Below, one piece after another: positions 27,863-37,883 of a stretch of 64,000 bases of DNA. Source of the stretch: a bacterium (GTDB lineage Bacteria > Auribacterota > Auribacteria > Auribacterales > Auribacteraceae); assembly GCA_018435605.1 (NCBI GenBank), contig JAHDNF010000005.1, forward strand, positions 181,361-245,360, in the 5' to 3' direction. Every line of letters begins with the position of its first letter. The stretch's first letter is position 1. The position numbers and the translations under genes were made by a program. The notes below the pieces were generated by a model. That model saw only the letters and a program-made list of their open reading frames with translations, searched no databases and was not told the origin of the DNA.

Positions 27863-30800
27863 TTATGCCGCGGTATCGAAAACATTGTTATACTTAATTC
27901 TTTCCAGAGGAACAGGTTGAATCGTTTGAGGCACATTTTCGAGCAATGTCTCCTCGGTAACCGGTAGCCCTGAGTCGATAATAGAGAACAAAACGGTTCG
28001 AAAGTCGTGATAGGTAAAAAATTGAGTAGCTATGGGAAACAGCTTAGGCGAAATGTTATACTGCTCGAAAAGCGATTTAATGTTCCATAACTCATATACC
28101 GAACGGTTTTGGCTGATTGAGTTTTTGTCGAGTCCAAGAGAGTTTAACACAGTTAACGCATCTTTGTTCCCTTGTTGCATATCCTGTTCAACCAACTGAG
28201 ATATTTTTGAAAGCGGCGTCCGGCGTATAATATCCCCATATTTACCGCTCAATTCAGGGTTGGAAATAATATAGGATACGCTCATTCCGACCAGATGATC
28301 AATATTTTGAAACTCTTTTTTGTCTGCCTGATAAACTTCATTTTTGTTTTCAAGAATATGCGTAATTATAGATGCCGCGGCTTTTTCTTCGTCTTTAGCA
28401 TCAGGTAAATTATAGTCTCGCCAGATGCGCATACGATGCGGAATATCTTCTTCGCCAAATGTTTGAATCAGAGTAACGACATTGGTTATAAAAAGGGCGA
28501 GTTTCCGCAACTGCATTTCATTGTTTATTATATCGATCAGCTCGTTTTCGGTTATGTGCCCGACGTTGAAATCGTCGGCAATATCGGAATACAGCACGTA
28601 ACGCACAACTTCCTGAACAATATTTGTTCGAGTGTCCGGTTTTATGCGTGATATGATTCTTGCCGCTATTTTCTGTTCTCTAGAACCGTTTTTTAATTCC
28701 GATATCAGCCGTTCCCGCTCCGATTTTCCTTTTGTGCTGATAACTTGCTTTATGTGATTGAGAACCGTATGTATCAACACCGGCAGTTGCGAAAATCTCG
28801 AGCTGTCATTAAAGCGTTTTACCAATAACTTATCTTTTCTGGTTTGCGTAAGAAAACTCAAATAGTTCGTCAGATACCGGTCATTCACGGAAGTTTGTTT
28901 GTTTCCGGTTGGTTTTGAAGCATTGTGAAATTCTGAGCCGTACAATCGGTCTGGTTCTGCGGATAAGGATTCTTTTGAATCCGCTTGTTCCATAAGATTA
29001 TCCGAGTCAAATTTTATAGTTTCATCGTTAGCTGTATTAAAGCCGTTATATACGTTAGGTGTTTCCGGCGCGACGGTATCTTTATTGCCTGCATTGTCCG
29101 CGGTTTTTTCAAGCGACTTATTAAGCCATTGGTTGTATTCCTTTTTTATATCGGAATTAACTATTTTACCGGCGGATAAAATATACTCGGAATCAAAATT
29201 ATGACGCACAGATTCGGGCGCTTCCGATTCAATGACGACAACTGTCATACCCTTTTCTTTTGTCAAGTAGTTGAGATATTTCATTATATAACCGTTAGTG
29301 TCGCTGTGCAAGCCGACAAAAAGGTCGTCGAGTACAAGAAACTGCATGGTTTGCCTGTTTATGTATGTATAAAGTAACAAAGTGAGAAAGCGTTTTTCGT
29401 CGGTCGAAAAATTACTCAGCGCTTCTTTAAGCACACGTTCGTTGTAACCGGGAATGAAGTTTTTAGCGAGTTCGTTAAACCCTTCTACATCCTCGTTTGC
29501 TTCCTGCAGTATATCTTTAATATTCAACCGAGCAGTGTCTTTAAATTTCAGATATTTAAAAATATTGCGCACCCATTTGTGAGAAACTGTTTGGGAAGAA
29601 ATTTTGATTTCTTCATTTCCCGTTGTTATATGAATATTGCCGTTTCCGGGAACACGGTATAACGCGAGCATCCTTCCGAGCGTGCTTTTTCCCATACCGG
29701 GTAGCGCGTCAATATATGCCAGTTCCCCTTTTTTGAATGTCAAACTGATATCGTCTATGACAGGATGTTGCGCTCCGTTTACGATATTGGAGCGCAGACG
29801 CTCGAAATGAAATACGGAAGGAGATTTTCTGGGCGGAGCGTTTTTAGGTGACAGATTGCGCCATGTTCTGGCGGTAAGCGCGTTATCATCGGAAATCACC
29901 CCATCAAGATATCCGAGTGAAGTTTGTATTTGATGAAATGATTTTTTGAATTCGTTTATAAATTTTGAGCTACCTGTTTTTGTGATTGCTTCCAGCAATT
30001 GGGTCACAATGAAAGTTTCCACAACCGCGCCGAACGCCACTGCAAGAGCAGGGTTTTGTACTTTATGCACAATATCGTATAAAGGGCTGTAATGCGTATT
30101 TTCCGTTGAGCCTTCCGAATTGGACATGATGCTTCTCCATCGCAATACGCCGAAAACAAGAAATACTAAATAAGGCAATATATACCAAGGGCTTAAGAAG
30201 AATATTGTTATTACAGTTCCCACAAAATTAATTAGGCTTTGTCCTGTTGCCCATATAGCGGCTTCGCCATTTATAATGGCTGAAGCTGTTTCGTGCACTG
30301 AGATCCTGTTATCGAATTTCGCCGCGCGGGAAAGATGAAACGCGAACCACTTGGCCATATAATCGTAGTTTCGGCTTAACGTATAATACATAAATATATC
30401 AACCGAATGTAGCGCCAGAACCATTACGATAAATGAAAAACCCGTGATTACGTTGGAAAACGGCGTAGCGATCAATATGGCAAAGAAAAGAAGTTTTGCA
30501 GATACGGCAATGCCTTTGTACAGCATAACTTTTCGATGTCGCGCATGATAGTTCTTCTCAAAATTCTTGACGTATATAATTTTCCCCAGTTGATTGATAA
30601 TTAGTTCTTGGATAACACGTAGAGACATTACATTACTTATCAGGTCTTTAAAAGTTGTTTTCTCTGTATCCGTCTTCTTTGAAAGAGACTCAAAAAGAAC
30701 AAGCCTTTTAGTCTTGCTTTTAAGATTCTTTTTGAATTCCGTATCGATTGACTGTATTTTATCTCGAATCGATGAATCGGATGTATCATTGAAAATTGCG

Positions 30801-33800
30801 GCAAGTTTTTCCATAACAGTTATAGCAACAGTAGCGTTTATATGATATTTCATATTCCCGTCCAGAGTGGTTACCGCTTTTTTAAGATCGTCCAATTGAT
30901 CGGATGTAATGGAGCCGGTCTGTGTTTGCGCAAAAGAATCTATGATTAGTACCGCCGCGTTAAACTCTTTGGAGAACGGGTCTGACTCGGATTGCGCAGT
31001 AGGTACCTTTACTTTTTTTAGCGAAAATATTCTGCTACCGAATATGATAGAAAGCATAATCCCGAAGATTGCCAAAAACGGCACTTTAGTAACCTCAATG
31101 AGTTTCATAAAAACAGACGGGCGGTAATATTTTTGTTGGTAAACCATCTCGTGTTTTTTTTGCCAATTTGCAAATTCATTCTCAATCCCATATTTTTCAA
31201 TAAAAATATCCGGATTGTCCAGCGCGCCTGACTGCAACAAATCTAAATCCTCATAAATTGTTTCAACTGTTTGGCTTATCGGATTTAGCCAAACAAGAGA
31301 GGCAGAATGCTGTTTTTCATTAAGGCGTTCTTGCAATTTTTCTTCAAGGAAACGTATTTTGAGTTCACGGCGGATATCCTCTATTTCATTGTTCGACAAA
31401 GGGATTCCTGCAATGGTTTGCGTATGTTCTGCGTGATGAAGGGAATATTCATCCGGAACAGAGTCGAGCAGGTATAACCATGAGGAATGAAATTGCCCTT
31501 GGCTGTTCTGATGTCTGCCATAATAGATTAACGCCCGATAAATATCTTGGTTATAAGTTTTAACGGGAAAATATTTTTCATGACTGTTTACAAAAGCAGT
31601 ACCGATCATTTCCATAATGACTTGCTGTAATTCGGGATTGCGATTCTCGAAAACTTCGTACAACTGAACCAGTTTTGGGATGTTGTCTTTAACATAGTGT
31701 TGCAAAATATTAATTTTTACCGGTTGCGCTAAAGAAGAGTTCAAAGCGTTATCTATTTCTGTCCAGTCGCCTATTTGCACGCTTCTATCTAAAAGAAAAA
31801 GATCGAACTGTTGACCCTGCGAAGAGGAAGCCTGCAAGACCTGAGCGCGGGCAGACAGGTTTAACGGGGCGTATTCCCCGTTATCCATATACGCATTGGC
31901 AGGAATGAAATTTTTTAGCGATTCATCCATTTCTCCTGAAATCATTTTGTACATCTCGGGAAATACGCCTTGAACTACTTCGAGAAAAACCGGTTCGCCG
32001 GACTTATAAATAGTCATCATGTGCTGTGCGTCTGTTATATTTTCTCTATATAGTAAATCTATGAAACCTTTTGATTTCGGTTTTGCGGTAATTTGTTTTT
32101 CAAGAGCCGATGCGACGGCGTGCGCTACTAATTTTTGTCTGGCGAAATCACGTAACAAAACACTTCCGTGTCTATAGAAAGAAGCCTGTTGCTCGTGATG
32201 AAATACACGCCATACTTTACCTGAATGTTGCAAGGCCGGATCGTATGAACCGTAGATGGCGTAAAGATCGTTCTGATCGGAAAGGTTTTCTATGGTTGAA
32301 AACAGTTGCGTTTGTGTTGAGCCGGAGGTAATCTGTGCATAATAAATGAGCATATATTTTAAACTCTGCCGTGATCTTTTATCCGCAACAGAACGGATAC
32401 TCGAAAAAAAATCGGGTTGCGCGACCATAGCAGTCTTCACCATATTATCGAACAGCGGCCTGAAGTTTTCAAACTCGGTAACGCGATTCGAATCGGTAAC
32501 ATAAACAAATAATTGCGAAACCGTTGAGTATTGATTCGTTCTTAAGAGTCTGCCCAATATAACTCGCCGTAGTTCATCATTATTATATTGCTTAAAGATG
32601 TCGACATATGTCTGCGTTTGGCCTCTGGAATCCAACAGTTCAAAGGCTTCTTCCTGTAATTGCCGGTTTCCGGATAAAATATCCTGAACAATCTGATTTT
32701 GATCGACAATCAACGGCGTATCATAGTTTCTCAGATGTTCATCTATTTTATCTTGGGGCAATACCTGAACGATTCCCGGCGGAGTTGCCGGATTATGGGG
32801 AGGAGTTTGCGCGTTTGCCATGCCGGGCATAGCGAGCATGGAAGCAAGCACACTCAGAATAATGAGGTTTCGTATTTTATTCCTCGAAAATTCAAGACTG
32901 CTTCTTATTGAGGACACCCACTTAAACGCCAGCGCAGGAAACGGTTTTATGTGTGATACCAACTCGCCGAGGATATCGTTGAACCATATTGACGCAGGAC
33001 CTAGCACGCCTGCGCTTGAGGCGCTCAAAATCGGTTCTGGAGCAAGAAAAACAGGGTTTACCGCTGTAGCGCAGGCGTCAAAGCGCACTGTGAAATGCTG
33101 AAAATATACTTTTCTATCAGGCAGGTTGGACAGATTGGCGAAGTCCATTTTTTTCTTCTCATAAGGAATATTTTGCGAACGGAGAAATTTAACAAAATGA
33201 TTCACGTGAAAACCGCCTAAAACAACCGCGCACGGGGTCGAAAGCTGTTCATAATATGTTAGGAAATTTTCACATAACGCCGAGTCGCGAAGGATCGCGA
33301 ACGAATAAAATTCGGATACTCGGCTTAGAAGCCCGTCAAGTCCGCTAAGCACATCTTCGTATGAATAGCGCAAAGGTGCCGGTAACGCTGAGATATTTCT
33401 TTTCATCACATCAAGGAAATTATTATCCATATAGCGGGATATCTCGTCTGGAGTAACGTATAAAGAAACAAATTTTTCTAATTTAAGAATATCGAAATAG
33501 CTTTTGAGCACAGAAATTTCAACATCGTTGGCGCAAAGCAAAATAAGGTAGTTCTGTTTGAAAGACTCTATCTGCGTGTCTAGTATATCGAGGCCTATTG
33601 AGTTCACCTGCATGGTATGTTCCAGAAAAACGGCAAGGTTTTTGTAATCCGGATTTCCCTTCAAGATACTGACAAGCATTTTATCCATGCCATGAGATTG
33701 CGTCGGGGAGTGATACAGGGCTTTGAATCTAAATCTGAGAGCGTGCATATCAATATCGTTGTTTCCGGCTATTACGGTATCTCTTAACAGCCTGAAAGAT

Positions 33801-34582
33801 TCCAGTATCACCGAATCGAAATTAAGGGAGGATATTTCTTTTATTGCCTGTATGTAATCTGCCAGTTCCGGAAAATCTGAAATAATCGATTTTCCCCCTA
33901 TCAACTCGTATTCAAGCGCCGCATCGCTTATATATTCAAGTGCCGCATCGCCGGACAAGGCGTTGAGGGCATTGCTCAATTCTTTTGAGGAATACTTTAT
34001 AAACCAATCTTGGAACATGGCTTTCAAGTTATACAGTTCATCGCGGGAATTATCGAAATCTGAGATAGTTCGAAGCGTTTCCTTGTTCTTTTCATACAGA
34101 CCATGTGTTTCCAATCCGATAATCGATAAATCTTCCTGATAGGGTATTGTTGAGGAAAACAACTCTACTCCACTGATAATACCTCTTTTTAAATATTTAT
34201 TTAGTACGCTGGTTTTTTCGTCATGAAGCGGGTATGAGCGCAGATAATTATAGTCCTGCTCGCCGTAACATCCTTCAACAAAAATAGTTTTGGCGGAATG
34301 AACGTAATATGCTTCATGTAGCAGTTGGAAAATATTTTTCTGAATGTCTCCAAAGCAATGCGCGTCCTCAATAATATACACAGGTTGTTTTAAGGCAAGA
34401 TGATGAAAAATCGCCGGACTGCCTTGGAATGCATCTGATATGTCGTAAATCTCATGTTCACCCACTGTTGTTTTTGAGGCGGTATCGCCGGCATTCTGCG
34501 CGTAACATTTAAAATCGTAATTCAGTATTGACGCTATGCAAATCAGCGCAATAATTTTATATATCGTTTTCTGCTTTTTCAT
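27863..34582 (-). CDS. Giant Tiki/ChaN-like and ABC-exporter-like fusion protein
   Basis: 2,239 residues; AGAAGGTGAT precedes the ATG. Residues 1-29 look like a signal peptide. Residues ~50-480 match the Tiki/ChaN-like domain of the giant protein at 1-16688 (EDAHC, FVEGCYGE, VVLGGFH). A hydrophobic segment sits near 575-592. Residues ~600-1150 are helical. Membrane segments lie near 1165-1185, 1360-1410 and 1445-1480, as in an ABC exporter half. An ATPase domain follows at ~1590-1790. Its Walker A is intact (PGMGKST, K~1632), but the signature is LSNFS instead of LSGGQ, Walker B ends LVLDD instead of DE, and the switch His is Glu (VVIESEA). Weak or absent ATP hydrolysis is likely. The last ~450 residues are helical and unassigned. 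Confidence 0.75.
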   Translation of the reverse strand: MKKQKTIYKIIALICIASILNYDFKCYAQNAGDTASKTTVGEHEIYDISDAFQGSPAIFHHLALKQPVYIIEDAHCFGDIQKNIFQLLHEAYYVHSAKTIFVEGCYGEQDYNYLRSYPLHDEKTSVLNKYLKRGIISGVELFSSTIPYQEDLSIIGLETHGLYEKNKETLRTISDFDNSRDELYNLKAMFQDWFIKYSSKELSNALNALSGDAALEYISDAALEYELIGGKSIISDFPELADYIQAIKEISSLNFDSVILESFRLLRDTVIAGNNDIDMHALRFRFKALYHSPTQSHGMDKMLVSILKGNPDYKNLAVFLEHTMQVNSIGLDILDTQIESFKQNYLILLCANDVEISVLKSYFDILKLEKFVSLYVTPDEISRYMDNNFLDVMKRNISALPAPLRYSYEDVLSGLDGLLSRVSEFYSFAILRDSALCENFLTYYEQLSTPCAVVLGGFHVNHFVKFLRSQNIPYEKKKMDFANLSNLPDRKVYFQHFTVRFDACATAVNPVFLAPEPILSASSAGVLGPASIWFNDILGELVSHIKPFPALAFKWVSSIRSSLEFSRNKIRNLIILSVLASMLAMPGMANAQTPPHNPATPPGIVQVLPQDKIDEHLRNYDTPLIVDQNQIVQDILSGNRQLQEEAFELLDSRGQTQTYVDIFKQYNNDELRRVILGRLLRTNQYSTVSQLFVYVTDSNRVTEFENFRPLFDNMVKTAMVAQPDFFSSIRSVADKRSRQSLKYMLIYYAQITSGSTQTQLFSTIENLSDQNDLYAIYGSYDPALQHSGKVWRVFHHEQQASFYRHGSVLLRDFARQKLVAHAVASALEKQITAKPKSKGFIDLLYRENITDAQHMMTIYKSGEPVFLEVVQGVFPEMYKMISGEMDESLKNFIPANAYMDNGEYAPLNLSARAQVLQASSSQGQQFDLFLLDRSVQIGDWTEIDNALNSSLAQPVKINILQHYVKDNIPKLVQLYEVFENRNPELQQVIMEMIGTAFVNSHEKYFPVKTYNQDIYRALIYYGRHQNSQGQFHSSWLYLLDSVPDEYSLHHAEHTQTIAGIPLSNNEIEDIRRELKIRFLEEKLQERLNEKQHSASLVWLNPISQTVETIYEDLDLLQSGALDNPDIFIEKYGIENEFANWQKKHEMVYQQKYYRPSVFMKLIEVTKVPFLAIFGIMLSIIFGSRIFSLKKVKVPTAQSESDPFSKEFNAAVLIIDSFAQTQTGSITSDQLDDLKKAVTTLDGNMKYHINATVAITVMEKLAAIFNDTSDSSIRDKIQSIDTEFKKNLKSKTKRLVLFESLSKKTDTEKTTFKDLISNVMSLRVIQELIINQLGKIIYVKNFEKNYHARHRKVMLYKGIAVSAKLLFFAILIATPFSNVITGFSFIVMVLALHSVDIFMYYTLSRNYDYMAKWFAFHLSRAAKFDNRISVHETASAIINGEAAIWATGQSLINFVGTVITIFFLSPWYILPYLVFLVFGVLRWRSIMSNSEGSTENTHYSPLYDIVHKVQNPALAVAFGAVVETFIVTQLLEAITKTGSSKFINEFKKSFHQIQTSLGYLDGVISDDNALTARTWRNLSPKNAPPRKSPSVFHFERLRSNIVNGAQHPVIDDISLTFKKGELAYIDALPGMGKSTLGRMLALYRVPGNGNIHITTGNEEIKISSQTVSHKWVRNIFKYLKFKDTARLNIKDILQEANEDVEGFNELAKNFIPGYNERVLKEALSNFSTDEKRFLTLLLYTYINRQTMQFLVLDDLFVGLHSDTNGYIMKYLNYLTKEKGMTVVVIESEAPESVRHNFDSEYILSAGKIVNSDIKKEYNQWLNKSLEKTADNAGNKDTVAPETPNVYNGFNTANDETIKFDSDNLMEQADSKESLSAEPDRLYGSEFHNASKPTGNKQTSVNDRYLTNYLSFLTQTRKDKLLVKRFNDSSRFSQLPVLIHTVLNHIKQVISTKGKSERERLISELKNGSREQKIAARIISRIKPDTRTNIVQEVVRYVLYSDIADDFNVGHITENELIDIINNEMQLRKLALFITNVVTLIQTFGEEDIPHRMRIWRDYNLPDAKDEEKAAASIITHILENKNEVYQADKKEFQNIDHLVGMSVSYIISNPELSGKYGDIIRRTPLSKISQLVEQDMQQGNKDALTVLNSLGLDKNSISQNRSVYELWNIKSLFEQYNISPKLFPIATQFFTYHDFRTVLFSIIDSGLPVTEETLLENVPQTIQPVPLERIKYNNVFDTAA

Positions 34583-34833
34583 GGTATCACCTTCTTGTAT
34601 TTTTCCTGCTTATTTTTTTTTGATTCTTTGCTCGGATACTATTATCGATTTATTTGTTATCCTATGATTAGAGAATCGTTAAAAGTGGTAGCTAAGCAGG
34701 TGGTTATAAAATCTAAGAAAGATGTTTTTTGAGCGGAAAGAAAACAGTGGTTTTCTGGAGAAAAAATATGTCTGCGGAATTTATTGAGAATGTCTGACTA
34801 CAACGGGTTGTCAATGTCAGAAAAGATGGCGAG
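34583..34833 (-). other. Intergenic region upstream of the second giant gene
   Basis: AT-rich, 251 bp, between two minus-strand genes. I see no clear terminator or strong promoter. It supplies the ribosome site of the second giant gene. Confidence 0.4.
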
Positions 34834-36069
34834 TTATCCAAACATATATTTGTAAAGTAAAACTAAATTCAAAGCCGCCGCCGACATCGAAAGGGCAATG
34901 TTTATTTTAACGTGTTTACAGACATAGGTATAAAACAGACAAAGCCCGAACGCTGTTATTATGCTCGGCTCTATAAAATTTCTTGCGCCGAAAGAATCTC
35001 CGAATGACGGGCACCACCATGATGAAAGAATATATCCGTGCAAAACCAGTAGCGCCATAAAGATATAAGGTTCGCCCTGTCCTGCTCTTTTCACAACGCC
35101 GTAAAGCAGGCCTGCTAAAGATAAAAACGCGATCGGATGGCAAGTCAGGAAACCGTGCTTTATTGAAAACAGCGTAGCGGTAAACTGTGGTTTTAGAAAA
35201 TTGAAACCTTCGTTTTCGTAAGTATATTTGAAAAATGATCCGTAAATTGCTTTCCATGCCAGAAATTGTAAAGATATAACAGATAGAAAAAGCAGTCCGC
35301 CGGTAACTAATACGGCTACCGGCAAGCGTCGCGTTTGCCTGATCGTTAAAATGTTTTTTAGAATCAAGTAAAAGGGATATGTCAGGAAAATAATGTTTGT
35401 GGGGCGTATTATTACGCATAATCCGCATAAGAAACTTATCATATAAAAATCAATTTGTTTCGCGAAAAAATCATCTTTTGAACAGTAACTCAGATAAAAT
35501 AAAAATGAGATGCAAAAGAAACCGCAAGCGTGCGCCATCATGTTGAATATTGAAGCATAATATAGTAACGCGGTACCGAACCAGACGCTCAATAATGCTA
35601 AAACGACAATTTTTTCACGGAAAAACTTTTTCAGGAATTTGTAGCAAAAGTATAATCCCAGCAATGAATATATCAAATGCCCAAAGGAGCATACCGTATC
35701 GTAAATCACGGTATACCCGTTTTCCTCAATACCGTTTTCAAGAAAAATATTGATCAATTTCGTCGCGATATGGGCTATTAAGAAAAATGGAATTGTTGCC
35801 ACCCCATAGCCTATCGGGTACTTGTTTTTCAGATGCCCTGTTTTTGTTTCTTCGACCCGCGAGAGTGTTCCATGTATTTTCTCAGGATACGGAGTCAGTT
35901 CGTGAAATTCATTTTTGAAATTCAAGTCGAAATCGAGTAAAAAAGAGCGCGCGTACGCATAATACATCTGGCCGTCAGTACCCCTTATGAATGTTCCGTA
36001 ATAGGTAAAACTTTTGGCGAAGACGGCGAGATTGCATAAAACGAATAGTATGAAAAGATACCTTTTCAC
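34834..36069 (-). CDS. Polytopic membrane protein, GT-C glycosyltransferase-like
   Basis: 411 residues with a GTG start and AAGGA upstream. About ten hydrophobic segments are visible. After the first helix comes RGTDGQMYYAYARSF, an acidic loop in the place of the catalytic Asp of GT-C enzymes. A positively charged KTGHLKNKYPIGYGV loop follows. Residue similarity to a named family is not certain. It lies downstream of a GT2 glycosyltransferase on the same strand, which fits a polyprenyl-phosphate-sugar route: the GT2 enzyme charges the lipid and a GT-C enzyme uses it. That pairing is an inference. Confidence 0.5.
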   Translation of the reverse strand: MKRYLFILFVLCNLAVFAKSFTYYGTFIRGTDGQMYYAYARSFLLDFDLNFKNEFHELTPYPEKIHGTLSRVEETKTGHLKNKYPIGYGVATIPFFLIAHIATKLINIFLENGIEENGYTVIYDTVCSFGHLIYSLLGLYFCYKFLKKFFREKIVVLALLSVWFGTALLYYASIFNMMAHACGFFCISFLFYLSYCSKDDFFAKQIDFYMISFLCGLCVIIRPTNIIFLTYPFYLILKNILTIRQTRRLPVAVLVTGGLLFLSVISLQFLAWKAIYGSFFKYTYENEGFNFLKPQFTATLFSIKHGFLTCHPIAFLSLAGLLYGVVKRAGQGEPYIFMALLVLHGYILSSWWCPSFGDSFGARNFIEPSIITAFGLCLFYTYVCKHVKINIALSMSAAALNLVLLYKYMFG

Positions 36070-36201
36070 TTAGAAAAATCCTTAATTTTGTAGCCATACC
36101 AATACAAAGCAATTGGATTTTTGAAAATATTTAAAATATCCAAAAATGACCCGTAATTTTTCCGTAAGAAACAGGAGGGCCGTTCTTTACCACCCCATGG
36201 C

Positions 36202-36891
36202 TTATTTGGCAAACAAATTGTATTTAATGATACAGTAAAATGCGCGGATTGCGTCTTTCATCCCGATTTTTTTGCCTTCCGCGTATGTGCGGCCGAAGTA
36301 GGATATCCCGACCTCGTATATCCGTAGATTGCGTTTGGCGATTTTAGCGGTGATTTCAGGCTCGAACCCGAACCGGTTTTCTTCGATCCGAATATTTTGT
36401 ATGACTTCGCGTTTAAACAGTTTGTAGCATGTTTCCATGTCGGTTAAATTAAGATTAGTAAACATATTGGACAGCAACGTCAACATTTTGTTGCCCACAA
36501 AATGCCAAAAAAACAATACCCTATGAGGGCCGCTACCTTGAAACCTTGACCCGTATACCACGTCGGCTTTGCCGTTGATTATTGGACGCAAAAGCAGATG
36601 AAATTCGTTCGGATCGTATTCCAGATCAGCGTCTTGAACGATTACGCAGTCTCCTTTGGCGTGTTTAAAGCCGGTGCGCAGAGCGGCTCCTTTGCCCATA
36701 TTTTTTTCGTGCAAGATGATCTGGTCTACTTCTTTCTCAAGTTTTGGGTACAAATCGCGCGTACCGTCTGTAGAGTAGTCGTCCACGATTATGATTTCCA
36801 TATCGATATCATTTACTGCTCGGAGTGTTTTTATAATCGTTTCGACAGTATCTTTTTCGTTGTATACGGGAACAACTACGGACAGCTTCAT
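36202..36891 (-). CDS. GT2 family glycosyltransferase, polyprenyl-phosphate sugar synthase type
   Basis: 229 residues of a single GT-A domain: [22 protein letters not shown], the metal-binding DAD in [10 protein letters not shown], and the [11 protein letters not shown] segment typical of DPM1-like dolichyl/polyprenyl-phosphate mannose synthases. No C-terminal membrane helices are present, as in the soluble DPM1 class. AAGGA precedes the ATG. The family transfers a hexose from a nucleotide sugar to a lipid phosphate at the inner membrane face. The sugar cannot be predicted. Confidence 0.88.
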   Translation of the reverse strand: MKLSVVVPVYNEKDTVETIIKTLRAVNDIDMEIIIVDDYSTDGTRDLYPKLEKEVDQIILHEKNMGKGAALRTGFKHAKGDCVIVQDADLEYDPNEFHLLLRPIINGKADVVYGSRFQGSGPHRVLFFWHFVGNKMLTLLSNMFTNLNLTDMETCYKLFKREVIQNIRIEENRFGFEPEITAKIAKRNLRIYEVGISYFGRTYAEGKKIGMKDAIRAFYCIIKYNLFAK

Positions 36892-37034
36892 AAGAATATT
36901 CCTTCTGCGAAAATATCATAACCTGCGGTTTTTAAAGTAAGGATAAAATATATCGGTAAAGTTTGTAAAGCAAAATACCGAATACATTTTAAAAGGCTTG
37001 CTTTGACTGCAAACGGCTTAATGATGAGGTAGTT

Positions 37035-37883
37035 ATGATCTTTATACGGAATTGGGTCTTGCTTACTGCGTTATATCTTTTTTTCCATTCAGGTGTATTT
37101 GCGTTGCCTGTAGTCGACGGCCGGTTTGATCCTGACGAAGGGTATTCGATGGGTTATAAAGTAACGTTAAATGTGCAAAAAACAGGTATCATACCCCAGC
37201 AGGGCGAATTGTGGTTATATCAGGATCCCATATCGAAAGATCTGTTCATAGCGTTTACCCAGCCTCTGGAGCTTATAGACAATACCTATGGGCGCAATGC
37301 CATGGGTTATCCCAAAAATCATAATCTTAGCGACTTGGAAGAAAGCGATACCGCGGAATTCGTCATACGCGATATTTCCGGCAATATTCTTCTGGACGTG
37401 GTTATGGATTACATACATTATTCGAAGGGTCAGTACTCTTCGCCCGGTGTAATTGGCGGTGAAGGTTATGTAAAATACGGTAGCGGGTCTATGGTTACCC
37501 AGTGGGGAACGTCGCTTGACTACAATTTCAATACTTTGGGATTTGTGCTGACCAAAGATTCACCGGCGACCGATGCCGATTATACCCCTAACCCGTCTTA
37601 TGCCGGTTGGTTGTACGAAGTTACATACGAGATGCGCATAGACGGTTCGCTTTTTGCGAACAATCCGTTCGGAAGTGTAGCGGTACCGCTTATACACGAT
37701 TCGCCGAATAAGACCGGTTTGGGCAGGAATAAGGTTTATGGTGTGGATTATACATTGTTTTATACCGAGCCTGAACAACCTCCTGTAATAGGTGACACCG
37801 AAATCGTACCGGAGCCGTCTTCAGTGATTCTTATTATGCTTTCTCTATCCGGCATTTGGTTTGTGAAGCGCAAGAAAGCATGA
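37035..37883 (+). CDS. PEP-CTERM sorting-domain protein
   Basis: 282 residues. An N-terminal signal peptide (WVLLTALYLFFHSGVFA) is followed by an extracellular, Tyr/Gly/Asp-rich, probably beta-rich body. The C-terminus has the three-part sorting signal: VPEPSS, a hydrophobic helix (VILIMLSLSGIWF), and a basic tail (VKRKKA). Proteins with this signal are processed by exosortase and are often exported with exopolysaccharide. No exosortase gene is in the window, but the protein at 57817-58215 belongs to an exosortase-associated group. Its last 50 bp overlap the end of the convergent gene at 37834-40095. Confidence 0.9.
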   Translation: MIFIRNWVLLTALYLFFHSGVFALPVVDGRFDPDEGYSMGYKVTLNVQKTGIIPQQGELWLYQDPISKDLFIAFTQPLELIDNTYGRNAMGYPKNHNLSDLEESDTAEFVIRDISGNILLDVVMDYIHYSKGQYSSPGVIGGEGYVKYGSGSMVTQWGTSLDYNFNTLGFVLTKDSPATDADYTPNPSYAGWLYEVTYEMRIDGSLFANNPFGSVAVPLIHDSPNKTGLGRNKVYGVDYTLFYTEPEQPPVIGDTEIVPEPSSVILIMLSLSGIWFVKRKKA

